From contig NW_025941414.1 of NCBI RefSeq assembly GCF_000764305.2, positions 310,001 to 374,000 on the forward strand: a DNA stretch of 64,000 nucleotides, read 5' to 3'. This document shows positions 12,311-25,400 of this stretch, piece by piece. Origin of the DNA: Hyalella azteca (taxonomy: Eukaryota > Arthropoda > Malacostraca > Amphipoda > Hyalellidae). The position numbers were made by a program, and so were the translations under genes. The stretch's first letter is position 1. Each line of letters starts with the position of its first letter. The notes below the pieces were generated by a model, which did not search any database, was not told where the DNA came from, and saw only the letters and a list, made by a program, of their open reading frames with translations.

Positions 12311-13467
12311 CAGTCAAATTTTTGTAATTGGTGATTATTCAGTGGTCGTATAGAGGATAATATCCCTAAAAAAATCTATGACTATGGAATGAATTTTTTG
12401 AGTGTACTCAGTTTTCTGTTTTTACGATTTGGTCCTGAAAATGAATGTAAAGGAAATTTATTTTCTCAAAATGGGTATATTCAATGTTGAATTGATGGAT
12501 AATTTTTTAGCACCGATTTAGAAAATTGGTCTATGGAAATTCGTAACCTTGTTTGCTAAAATCAAGTTAAAAAACAAGTACAAAAAGTTGAATTTCAAGT
12601 TTATAAACAAAAAAAATTATCGAAGCGTGACAGTGCAGGTAAAATAAACATATAGCGCCTGATTCAGAGCAAAATGAGTTGGGGCGGTCATTGATTGCAT
12701 CACGTTATTTTAGAGTAATTTTGTGGATAATGTCTCATGAAAAAGTCGAATTTTCAGCATGAAAGCGGATTTATTTTTCATCCCCAGACAAAAATTTCAT
12801 TCATGGAAAACGCACTGATTCAATTAATATTCTTAATATTCACAGGTCAATCTTATATTCGCTTGCAATAAGTTCTGACTTGAAATTTATTAATACAATG
12901 TTAAAACCTGACAGATGATTTGTTAAAATGGTAAAATATATGCTCATGGCGTCAAATATTGCAGTTTTCAATGATTTAGCAGGTTGATATATACCGTGGC
13001 TCGTTTTTGTGTGTCAATGAAAATTCAGCAGCTGCACTAAAAAATTTAGAAGAGCGTTGAGCATTTTTTGGGTACCATAACGAGAAAATTTCGAATTTTT
13101 TTTTGTTAAAAAGAATTGTAGAAGTGTTAAAGTGAGAACCAAATTTCCTCGCTTGCACAAACTGAAATAATAGCTACTCATATTTTGGTGGAGCCATTAT
13201 TAATTATAAAAACAAGAGTATTATCATCTTTAAAAATACGAAAATTTGTAACAGAAAATCTGCAATAAAACTAAAAATGCTTCTAGTTGATTAAACTTTT
13301 TTGAGTCAGCCAGTTCTGCGTTCAATTGAAAAATTATTCGATTTCAAAGGAAAATTTTACGCCGACCAGTTTGAAAGAAAAGAGAAAATTGCAGCTAAAA
13401 AAAAGTCGACGGAATCTCGAAATAAAATTTTCTAAAATTCCCTGCGTGCAACCCCAGTCATAAGGGG

Positions 13468-16400
13468 ATGATGATGACCACTGCGGGTGGACCAGCCCAG
13501 CCGGGGACAATAATCCCGGCATCATTTGCAGGGATGCATAACGAAACCCTAATCCCTGACCCGATGACGTGCATCCCTGCTGAAGGCAGCCATACCCCAA
13601 CAAGAGATCCCTCCGGGGGATTTTTGTGGCCAGGGGCAATGAAAGAAGATCAGCCGATTCCCCATCACCCTTACTACCCCCACCACACCCACGCTGCACC
13701 GTTCCTCATTCCGGAAGCGGGATTCGGGGTGAATCAAACGTCCCAAGATGGAGAACTGATGGATACTCACACATCGACCCCAACAGCAGGTAAATATTTA
13801 ACTTTTAATGATTTTAAAGCCTGTTTATTAAGAAATTATGGTTTCTGGATAACCAGTTTTTCAAGAATAATTAATCTTCGTCTTAGTGTACACAGAAGCA
13901 ACACAGCATGACTCAAAAGAAAGAGAGGAAAATCACATGCTATTTGTGGTATAATATATATAGTGGTATAATATTTCTCCTTACTTCTTGCTTCTCTCGG
14001 GAATAGGATGAGCTTTGCGAGGTAGAATTAGATAAGATTAGTTAATATCGGGATGCTAACTAAAACATAACGTTATGTTGTAATGGAACACTATTATTTG
14101 GGTAATAAATATAGGCCAATAAATTTACGAATCTTCTTTGAACAAAGCAGGTAGTGATTGGGTTGATCAAATTTCAATGTACAATTATGATTCAAAGGCT
14201 TGGTTCATATTTCTTAATTTTTTACTGATTCGGGCTGAGTCGAGCGACTCTGCGTTCTTCAATACGCATATTCGAATAGCCACAAATTTATGTTCTGTAC
14301 GTGAGCAATCAAATAGTTAGGTTCTATGGCTCCAATTTATAAAGAAAATAATGTTAGGTACTCTACTTTATATTAACTATTTGATCTTTCAACGGCAATA
14401 ATACCGATAAGTTTGTCTATTAGCAAATTATTCTCTCAGGATTCCACGCCAAACAATCAGTCAAGAAAGAGGATTTTAAAGACGACAATTACTTCACTGT
14501 GCGGAACTCCTACCAAGAGAAATACCGGGAATCTTTTTTCAAAGATGATGAAGCTCCACGGCAGAGATACGAGGAACTGAAGTTCGACAACATCTCGGAT
14601 GAATTCTCTGTCCATAGAAAATTATTAACTTCCGACGAATTTCAAAATAATCCAACTTACGGTGAAATGAGATCCTATATAGATGGTCGCGAAATGCACG
14701 CAGGCATGAATAACTTTCACCCATTAAACAATTATTCGAATTTCTTTCACCCAAATAATTACAGTTCAACTAACTATTTATTACCTTACTCAACCTCAAG
14801 CCTTTGCGATGGCACGGATACTCATCTAGATCGACATTCATCCATACCATCATCCATGGCGGTGCCTTCATGCCCAATCCTGCCTCCATCATGCATGTCA
14901 CCCATGAGTAACTCCAGTAATTCACCGGCCTCTGGGGTCTTCACCCAGTCATCCATGAGTGACATGGGTGGATGTTCGGATTTATCGGATGCTGGAAACA
15001 TGAGGACACACTTGGACAATCCCGGATTACCACCAGGATTAGGGAAGAATGGGTATCCTTCAAGTACCTTGGAGGACCTCCAGCACGATTCGTTGACCAG
15101 ACTTGATGAGTCTAACTATGATAGACAAGACGACCTGTTGAATCCATCGATGATGATGCAGTCCGACCCCCCGTTGACATCCCCCCACGTCAAGAGCTTG
15201 AGTTCCCTTTGCCCCCCATTCCCCGAGGCCAGAGGGGCATATACACCCCTTAACGCGGCCGACGCCAACGCTAAACTTAAAGGTAAGTTGTTATTATTGG
15301 TTTTAATTCAGAATAAGCTATATATGAGTGTGTCGGAAAAGTGTAAATAATATTTTCTCTAAAATTTTAACAATAGTTTTGCAAGGCAAACTGGAGCCAT
15401 ATATAAAGTAAAATTTAAAACAATGATGCGAAACAATTGACCCACCTGGCACATCAAAAGAAGGTTGGGGACATATTTTCTCACGCTTCAAGCTAAAATA
15501 ATAATAAGTAACTTCTTTAGGAGGTAAATGTTATTTTACTCATTGAAATCAGTGAAATTGTCGTTATGGGAACGATTCGAATATTGATCATTAGACATTG
15601 TCTTGTTGTCATGGCATATGGAAATTTTTCATACAAATTTATGATGCTTATATTGTTTAGTGTTGATTTTACGTCCGCTATTCCTTTGCTTGACTGCCAC
15701 GCTAAACATGTTGATATAGCCTTGTCTTTTTTGCAAAATACGAATTAAAGAGATAAATATTTTTTGGGCTTCATTTCAGTGAAAAATATTCCTAAATTCA
15801 ATTTTTCCTATCATCGAATTTGAATTTGAAAAAAAATCTGAAAAAATCTGAAATGTTATCATTTTCGTTAACAAAAATTTAATCGAATTTTTTCGTCATT
15901 GATATGATTTCATATACCAACGGTGTGTAACTATCGGCGACGACTTTATTGCGTCTGGTTCGAATTGTTTCGACCATGATGAGCTGCAAGTGTTTTTTAC
16001 ACGTCTACAATATACATATATAAAATGTATTATCAGCTTTGTGATGGATAATCGAAGAAAATATAGAATTAGATTCATTAATAAACATGCCGGAGCTTTC
16101 GGTTAAAGTTAAACACAAACTTTGTGTCGGAATTTCTATTGATGTTCTGCGAATGTGTTTAGAAAACATTCTGGCTTAAAAATGTTACCCACAATACGTT
16201 ATACTTACTTGTTCAGGGAAGTAAAACCTAAGCTTCCCTCGCAAACGAAAAGACTTGTCATTTTATGGTGAAGTTTGACAGTAAATTTTGTGGTGACTGC
16301 AAAACAACGGAGTCGTGTTTCTTGCTTAGCAGTAGGAAACTTTTATCTCCGTTTCGCTACACGGAACTGTATTATGGATACCTTGGTGGCTAGCGAGGGT

Positions 16401-19400
16401 AGAAGCTTCAAGTAAAATCTGCCAAAAGAATTTGATCCAATTTTTTTATTTTTTTTTATTTATAGTAAATCTTCGAAATTTAAATGAAATATTTGAATGC
16501 GTAACGTGCATTTAATAAAGATATTACAACGATATTAGATATTTCAACATTTGAACAACGTTGCCTCTTACTCGTAGACAACAGTTTTTGTTTGTGACGT
16601 ATATGAAGGTAAGCTTCGTATGAGATAAATTAAATAGGTGAATGTTTTGCAATCATTTCAACATTTAAATTTTATCATTGAATGTGTTTTTTTTGGCAAG
16701 ATAAAGACCGATATTGCCACGTAAGTTGCAACCGAATGGCATTCACGTTTTGTAATTCTAGTTATGTCTTCCATTTTCGGCAAAACAGAAAGTAGCAAAT
16801 CGAAAATATAATTTTTGAAGTTATTCTTGAAACAAATAGTAACAGTGCAGTGACATTATGTTATATAGTGTTTCATTACAATGAGATTCCGGTCACCATT
16901 ATAACCAATCTAAGGAAATTTATCAATCATTCCCGAGATTGAACGTGCAAATTTTGAGAGCCAGTATTTTTTATTCTCTTCAAAAATAAAATAAAATTTT
17001 TATGGCTAGAAAATCTTGGTTGCATTAGCTAGCGATATACGTTCCCTACTTCAGTGGGTAAATAATTCTTTAATAATTATGTTATTGGTTTATCATGATT
17101 ATGGACAAATGAATCTATACGGTTCCTGTTTTCGTGTAGTTTTACTTGCTCAAATCATCGATTGAAGCCGAATTACATCTTATATTAAAGATAAATTGGA
17201 CTAAATAACCTTTTCTTGTATTTTCTCAATATCAATCTTTTTTTTTTTTTTTGAGCTTGTCAGTGTGGCAGTAGCCCTAACACTGCTCGCGGTCTCCAGC
17301 TATCAGTATAGTGGCAGTAGCCCCAACACTGCTCGCGGTCTCCAGCTATCAGTATAGTGGCAGTAGCCCCTACACTGCTCGCGGTCTCCAGCTATCAGTA
17401 TAGTGGCAGTAGCCCCAACACTGCTCGCGGTCTCCAGCTATCAGTATAGTGGCAGTAGCCCCAACACTGCTCGCGGTCTCCAGCTATCAGTATAGTGGCA
17501 CATTTCGCCGCTGCAGCGACACCTGCCGGCGTGGACGGAACTTTTGTTTACATAACATTATGGCTGAGGTAAACAGAGCGTCCCGCGCCTCCGCACACAA
17601 AACCTGCTCTTTCTCCTCCTTATTTCGAAACAAAGGACAAATTTGAGTCAAAGTTTCCTTCTATTCAGCAACCATTATATAATGACTAATTTATAAATGC
17701 ATAAAATCGATTATATTTTTGACGATATGTTTTTTCTTTCAAATAAAATTGATACGCAGTATCAGCTAAACATTAAATGAAAACTCGAGCCGATTCCAGT
17801 ATGACAACAATAAAAAAATTAAAAATTTCGTATGTGGGTTAATGCGTTGATTTTGTTATTTTAAAGTGTACATGATACTGTGAAAATCATTTAATATAAT
17901 CATTTTGATTTAAGTTACGATACTTCTGAGCATCTAATTAGTAGCCGCGTGAAACTAAAGATGACTTGACAGCTGGCATTCAGCAGTTCTTCAGCTAAAA
18001 CATAGCGAAAACTGACCTCCTTTTTACAATTTTTGTACGTCGATTAATATTAAAATATTATACCGCGCTAAGCTTGGAACTATTGCAAACATTCTTTTTC
18101 TAGCGTAAATACAACATCTCTTTATCACATCATTTCCAGTCGCGAAGTTATCATTGAAAAATCAATGCAAAAAAAAAAACTCCAGACGTGATTAACTTGT
18201 TTTTGAACATATGAACTATGGACTGAGAACACTTAATTAATTAATCAACTTTTATTGTTACTTGCTACTAAGTTTCGCGGAGAGCCAAATTTCTGGCATT
18301 GTGATATATAATCTTTGAATTTTAGAAATCTTTTTAAGAACTATTTAAAAATTTAGCGAGAATGGAAAAATATTTAATTAATAAAAACCCTAGGCGCAGG
18401 TTACGTGCAACATCTTTTCTAATTTACTTCAAATCTGGCAATAAATTGCGCCGAACATTACGTGTCCTATACGTATGTGCAAGTATAAATTTTTTCAAAC
18501 ATGCTGGTAAATAGAATTAAGCACGGCATGTTGAATCTATTGAAGTCTTTATAATCACTTCAAACTTTGGTGATAAATAGAATAGAGCATGATGCGTTTT
18601 ATCCATTGATGTCAAAATAATATCTGAAATATATAGCAATAACTAGCATGGAGCATGACACGTTCTATCCAATTTTAAATTTAAAAAATCTTTTTCAAAT
18701 ATGAAGAGAATTAAGCATGGTATAAGTTCCGCCAACGTGAGTCGAAATATTTTACATTGGTAGTTTAATTTCAGTAATAACTTTCCCCTAAGTGACCATT
18801 GTATTATACATTTACGAATGACGGTTTCAAGGATGTATTATTTACATATTTTCGTACGTTCTTAACATAACATAACATAGTGATGTCGGCGCTGAAGTGT
18901 AGGCCTGATGTGGCCTGTCGCCGATTCTTTTCCTTTTCGTGCCTTGTTCATAGAAGATCTAAAATCGTGTCATTTGACCCGATCTTTTCATGACTGGCGA
19001 TATTAGTTTGAAAGTAGCTACTAGACTTCCACCGGGTTCGATAAGGAGCTAGGCATTTCAAATCTGAACATATATTTTTCCATAGCTTTATCTAGTCTGT
19101 TCTTGAACGCATTCATACTTGCAGCGCCAACAATGTCATCGGGGAGGCTGTTCCACATGTCGGTGATTCAAAGCGAGAAGAAATTTTGTCGCGTGGAGAA
19201 ATTGCAGCGCAGTTTTTTTAGCTTATAGCCGTGGCCCCTGGTGTTGGTTCTTGTTTCAAATTCTAGTAACCCTTCAGGGACCTTGTATAGACCTTGAGTA
19301 TACTTGTATACTTCAATGAGGTCCCCACGCAGACGTCGATAACTGAGGCTTGGAAGCTTCATAATCTTCAATCTTTCTTCATAGGACTTGCCCTTCAAGC

Positions 19401-22400
19401 CTGGAATTATCCTTGTTGCACGTCTTTGAACATTCTCTATTAAATTTCTGTCCTTTTCAAATCTCGGTGACCACACAACGTTTCTAAATTCTAGACTCGG
19501 GCGCACGACGGCAACGAACAACTGCTTCATCGTTTATGCATCTAGGAACTCGTATGAGCGTCTGATTAGTCCAAGAAGTTTGTTGGATGTGTTAGCTTGC
19601 GTTTCAACATGCTTAGAAAATTTCAGCTCCTTGTCGACATAAACTCCGAGATCGTTTTCCACACTAGACTTTTCAATCATTACTCTCTCGTTGCAACCAT
19701 GTCTTCTCATACTGTAATCTTGCTGTTCATTGTTTTTCCCGAGGTGAAGTACTTTACACTTGTTAGCATTAAACCGTAGCTGCCACGTATCAGCCCAGTT
19801 AACTAAACCGTCCAGATCATCTTGTAATTGCGCTTTATTTGACGCATCCTTCACTGAATTATAAACTTTTGTGTCGTCGGCATACATGGAACACACGCTG
19901 GACACTACTTCTGGCAGATCATTTATAAAAGCAATGAACAAAATAGGCCCCAGAACGCTTCATTGTGGCACGCCACTGCGCACTGATCCCCAGTCTGACA
20001 CGGTTCCGTTAATACTGACACGTTGTCGTCTACCTACTAGAAAATCTCTGATCCATTGGAGTACGTTTCTCTCAATTCCCAAGGACTTCACTTTACGCAA
20101 CAGCCGCTCATGCGTAACACTGTCAAATGCTTTGGCAAAATCGAGGTACAATGCATCCAAGCTGGCTCCCTTTCGTCCAGCAGGCGAGTCCACTCGTTCA
20201 ACGTAGATAATAAGTTAGTGGTGCAGGATCTGCCGGCAATAAAACCATGTTGACAATCTGATATGAGATGGTGGTGCAGGATCTGCCGGCAATAAAACCA
20301 TGTTGACAATCTGATATGAGATGGTGAGCAGTCAAGTGATCGATAATCCTATCCCTCACAACAGATTCCATTAGCTTACAAACATCTATAAGAGAAGAGA
20401 CAACGAACGCCAAACGAAAATTAATACTTTCAACTATTAAAAATATTTTAATCAAACTTATTGAAACGAATAATTAGGCAGAATTTTATCCATCATAAAC
20501 TTTTTATTTTCATCGATGAATGAAGTCCTCTGCATTCATTATTTTATTCCGAGGAAGACATTCATTTAGCGCGACTAAGCAAGCAACATTTCAGTTTACT
20601 ATGTTGTCGTAGCAACGATTCACGCACCGTAATAAACAGCATCGATGTTGTGCAATGTACACTGAGTATCACTTCGTCGATTTATAGCTCACTATATAGA
20701 TGTGAAGTGACCGATTTTACCCGACGTGACGGATTCAACTCGACGTGACTGATTCAACTCGACATGACAGATTCAACTCGACGTGACTGATTCAACTCGA
20801 CGTGACAGATTCAACTCGACGTGACCAATTCCACTCGACGTGACTGATTCAACTCGACGTGACCGATTCAACTCGACGTGACCAACAATTCCACTCGACG
20901 TGACAGATTCCACTCGACGTGACAGATTCAACTCGACGTGACCAATTCCACTCGACGTGACTGAGTCAACTCGACGTGACCGATTCAACTCGACGTGACC
21001 AACAATTCCACTCGACGTGACAGATTCAACTCGACGTGACCAATTCCACTCGACGTGACAGATTCAACTCGACGTGACCGATTTAACTTGACGTGAATGA
21101 TTCAACTCGACGTGACCGATTCAGCTCGACGTGACTGATTCAACTCGACGTGACCAATTCAACTCGACGTGCTCGATTGAACTCGACTTGACCGATTCTA
21201 CTCGACGTAACCGATTCAACTGGACGTGACCGATTGAACTCGACTTGACCGATTCAGCTCGAAGTGACTGAGTCAACTCGACTGGAAACTAGCAGACAAA
21301 TTATCGGCGGCCAATACTACTACTGATTTCTTGTGCGGCACTGAATTCATGAGCTATTTATTAGCATATCAAAATAACTGATTTGACTACGGACGGCCAT
21401 TACCAATAATTTCAATTTTATTTCCTAGAATCAGAGGAAGATGTGTTATCAACGGACCGAGATTTGCTTTGATCTTTATTAAACAGTGAAACTTTTTTTG
21501 TTACTTGGTCAACCATGATCGACCAGTGACTACAGAAACTGTTTGTTCACGATAAGCAAAATGAGTTATCAATTTTTTTTTATAATAGTATATGCTTATG
21601 TTTTTAACTAAGAATTTAACTGTGATTGCCACATGATTGCCAATAGGTGGCCGCTGATAAGTCGGCTCTAATTAGAATAGAGAATTCTTAAATGATCGGC
21701 ACCGAGCCCGAACTGCCCAGCAATACTAAAGAACAAGGAACTCTTTGATGCGAGACTAAACATCAACTCCAGCATCTAATGGCTTCACACTCGCGCTCTT
21801 ATATAACGGAGTAAACTTTCCGTGCCACCTGTTGCTGTGAATGTTATCTTGCAATTCGGCGCGGGATAAACAGCAAAATATTCAGTAAAACTTTGATATT
21901 TTTCATACTTATTTTCGAATCCTCGGCCTTTAATTCGTCCTTGAAACGAATAAAATTACCGTTACATTTATGAACAAAGAATCTATTGTTCGGCTTTCCC
22001 TCGTGAAAGGCATAACACAGATTGTGATATTTTGGCAATTATTCACATTTAGGAATGAATAAAGTAGTGAGTTCCAACTTTCTTCTTGCACTCCATATAA
22101 ATTTCGGCCAATATAGAAGTGAATAATATTCTGTCAATTATAGACGGAACTGCCAGCTATTGGCAATCTATTCTGATAGCCAATTTCGGCTTTCCAATCT
22201 TCGTACCTGACGCACAAATTTCTTATGTGACAGCATTTCTGAAATTTGTTATATTATTTGCAGTTAAGCATCTGTGTTTGTTTCATATTAAACTAATGAT
22301 TGGGATAGAATAATGTTTTTCAATCTTGGTTTCTAATCATACTCCAGTTTTAATATAAAGAGAGCATTGTTCAAAGTGAATGAATGCAATCTGATGTCAT

Positions 22401-25400
22401 AGATTTTGCATTCTTTGCTTCTATCTAATTAATTGGAAATTTACCTCTAAAGCTTCATTATATTTAATTTGAAAATTATTGCCTTATCCGACCATCCGTG
22501 TGAACACAAATACCAGTTGAAAAAGTTTTTTTCTTCATTCATTACTTTCCTTGAAATTCCGGAAATGGTTTGATAAATGAATTGAATAGAGGGTTGCAAA
22601 TATATTCTAACATTTTGGCAACAGGCCATGGGCCTATTTCTTCAGTGCCGAAATTTCCTTTTCTATTATATATGAGAATTTCTGGCAGAACATTTGATGA
22701 ACTTGTACAACATAAGATAAAAATGCGCTTTGGCAATAATATTAACAATGTTTATCATTTTTACACGGTGGCCTTTATGGTGTTTAGAATTCCTGCAAAT
22801 GAGCAAGCAACAATTTTGAAGTTTTCACTTATAATTAATTTAACTAAGTATTCTGATTCTCAACGTACATTACTATCAGTATAGGAAAATTTAAGCTTGT
22901 GCTGGTTATTAATAAAGTATTTATTTTCAGATTCCGATAAAGGAAAATGCAATGAAAATTCGGGAAGGTCGCGGAGCAAGAGAAAACCTAGGGTCCTCTT
23001 TTCGCAGGTAAAATAAAATTATATAGCATGCTATTAAATAAGTCAGTTCATTTGCTCCAATGAAATTAGTGCATGTAGTGTTACATAAATAATATACTAT
23101 TGCAGATAAAAAATATCAATTATTATCATATTAATTACTAAACATTTTTGATGTGTGATCTCGTAATTGAGGTTCGTAGGACATTTCTGGCTCGAAATAT
23201 TATTTTTAAATATTCACCACGCTATATCCACTGAATGTCCTCCACACTATATCCACTAAACGTCTACCACACTATATCCACTGAATGTCCTCCACACTAT
23301 ATCCACTAAACGTCTACCACACCATATCCACTGAATGTCCTCTACACTATATCCACTGAATGTCCTCCACACTATATCCACTAAACGTCGACCACACTAT
23401 ATCCACTGAATGTCCACCACACTTTATCCACTAAATGTCCACCACACTATATCCACTAAAAGTCTACCACACTATATCCACTGAATGTTCTCCACACTAT
23501 ATCCACTAAACGTCTACCACACCATATCCACTGAATGTCCTCCACACTATATCCACTAAACGTCTACCACACCATATCCACTGAATGTCCACCGCAGTAT
23601 ATCCACTCTGCGCAATGAAATTTTTAAACGTGAAAAGCAGCATATAAAATTTACTCTAATTCATATGAGTGGCACAATATTGATTATAAGATCAAAGATA
23701 AATAAAAGCTATATAGGAGACTACTTATGAATGCGACTTCTCGATCTTTTCTCGTTCAGTGTGTTGGAAATGGCCGCCATTGTTCCTCAAAACTTTATAT
23801 TAAGTCTTCTGTAACGGTTATTATATAATAAATACTTGAGGACTAATTATTCTGAGAAACGTTTTTAGAAAAAAGCTTACCTAACAAAATGCCATAACCT
23901 TGCCTCTCAGGCTCAGGTCTCAGAGCTCGAGCGGCGGTTCAAACAACAGCGCTACTTGTCGGCGCCCGAACGCGAGCAGCTCGCCGGCATCCTGAAACTT
24001 TCAAGCACTCAGGTGAGGGGAAGGTTTATTTACCACCTAAGAAAGGTTTAATCACCACCAGGTGAGAGGGAGGCTTGATTACCACCCAGAGGAGCGGGAG
24101 GTTTAAATATCCCCCAAGTGAGTGGAAGACTAGATTACCTACCAGATGATGGGAGGCGGGACATCCACCCAGTTCAGTGGGAAACTAAATTACTACCAAG
24201 GTAAATGGGAGGTGGAAAAGGTGCCTAGGTGAGAGGGAGGCAAAATCACCACTCAAGTATGTGGGAGACGACACTACCACCCAGGTGAGTGGGAGGTGAC
24301 TACCACCAAGGTGATTAGGAGACGGTACTTCCACCAAGGTGAGTGGGAGGCTTTTCCACTACCCAGGGTAGACTATAATTTGAGCGAAGTGGGGTGAGGG
24401 ATGAGGGGTACTGCATCTAGTGTATGGGGAGGAGAGTATACCCCGAGGAATTAATTTTTCACTCCAGTTCAACTAAGGTTCAATTAATAAGGGAATAAAT
24501 TCATGGGAAGCATATGTTTTCATCTAATCTTATCTAAACATATTAGAACTTTGATAACATATTATGCAAATTTGAAAAATATTATTCAAGATTTATTGGC
24601 TACTCCAAGTTTTCACAGATCACTGCAAATCAACATCATAGTAACTTTTAGAGGCTAAGAAAAAATTAAATTATAATTAATGATCTCTATTTTCTCAGTT
24701 TAATGATATATTTTAATTCCAGTGCGATTGGAATCCAAAAAATTTGCAAACAAATGCCTGTTACTCCAAAACATTAAAAAATATAGAATTGATGAATCAT
24801 AATAACCGTCCCATTCTTAGTGTGCACTGTAGAAACTTCAATTGAAGTTCTCATTCTTAGCTATTAAATAGGCATATAGGCTCATAGGTATATAGGTTTC
24901 CATTCGCTCTAAAGCTTCGTAGGACAGTTTTAATTCATTTTCATATAAACTGATCGTTAATGAATTCACAAAAAGTTTCATGCTGTAAATTCTATCTCTA
25001 CATAATTAAACGCCTAATTAAAAAGCCCCACCATCACCGCGCAGGTGACGATTTGGTTCCAGAACCGGCGCTATAAATGCAAGCGCCTGCTCATATAAAC
25101 TGATCATTTAACGAATTCACACGAAATTTCATGCTGTAAACTCTATCGTACATAATTGAATGCCTAATTAAAAAACCATTCACACGTAAATTGTAACACT
25201 AAATAATTGAATGCCTAATTAAAGACCCCCACCATGAACGTGCAGGTCAAGATTTGGTTCCAGAACCGGCGGCATAAATGCAAGCGCCTGCTCATATAAA
25301 CTGATCATTTAACGAATTCACACGAAATTTCATGCAGTAAATTCTATCCCTACATAATTGAATGCCCAATTAAAGAACCCCATCCACGTGTAAATTGTAA

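Noticed and set aside
20773..20988. ORF with repeated [11 protein letters not shown]
   Set aside because: Translation of the 19-bp minisatellite.
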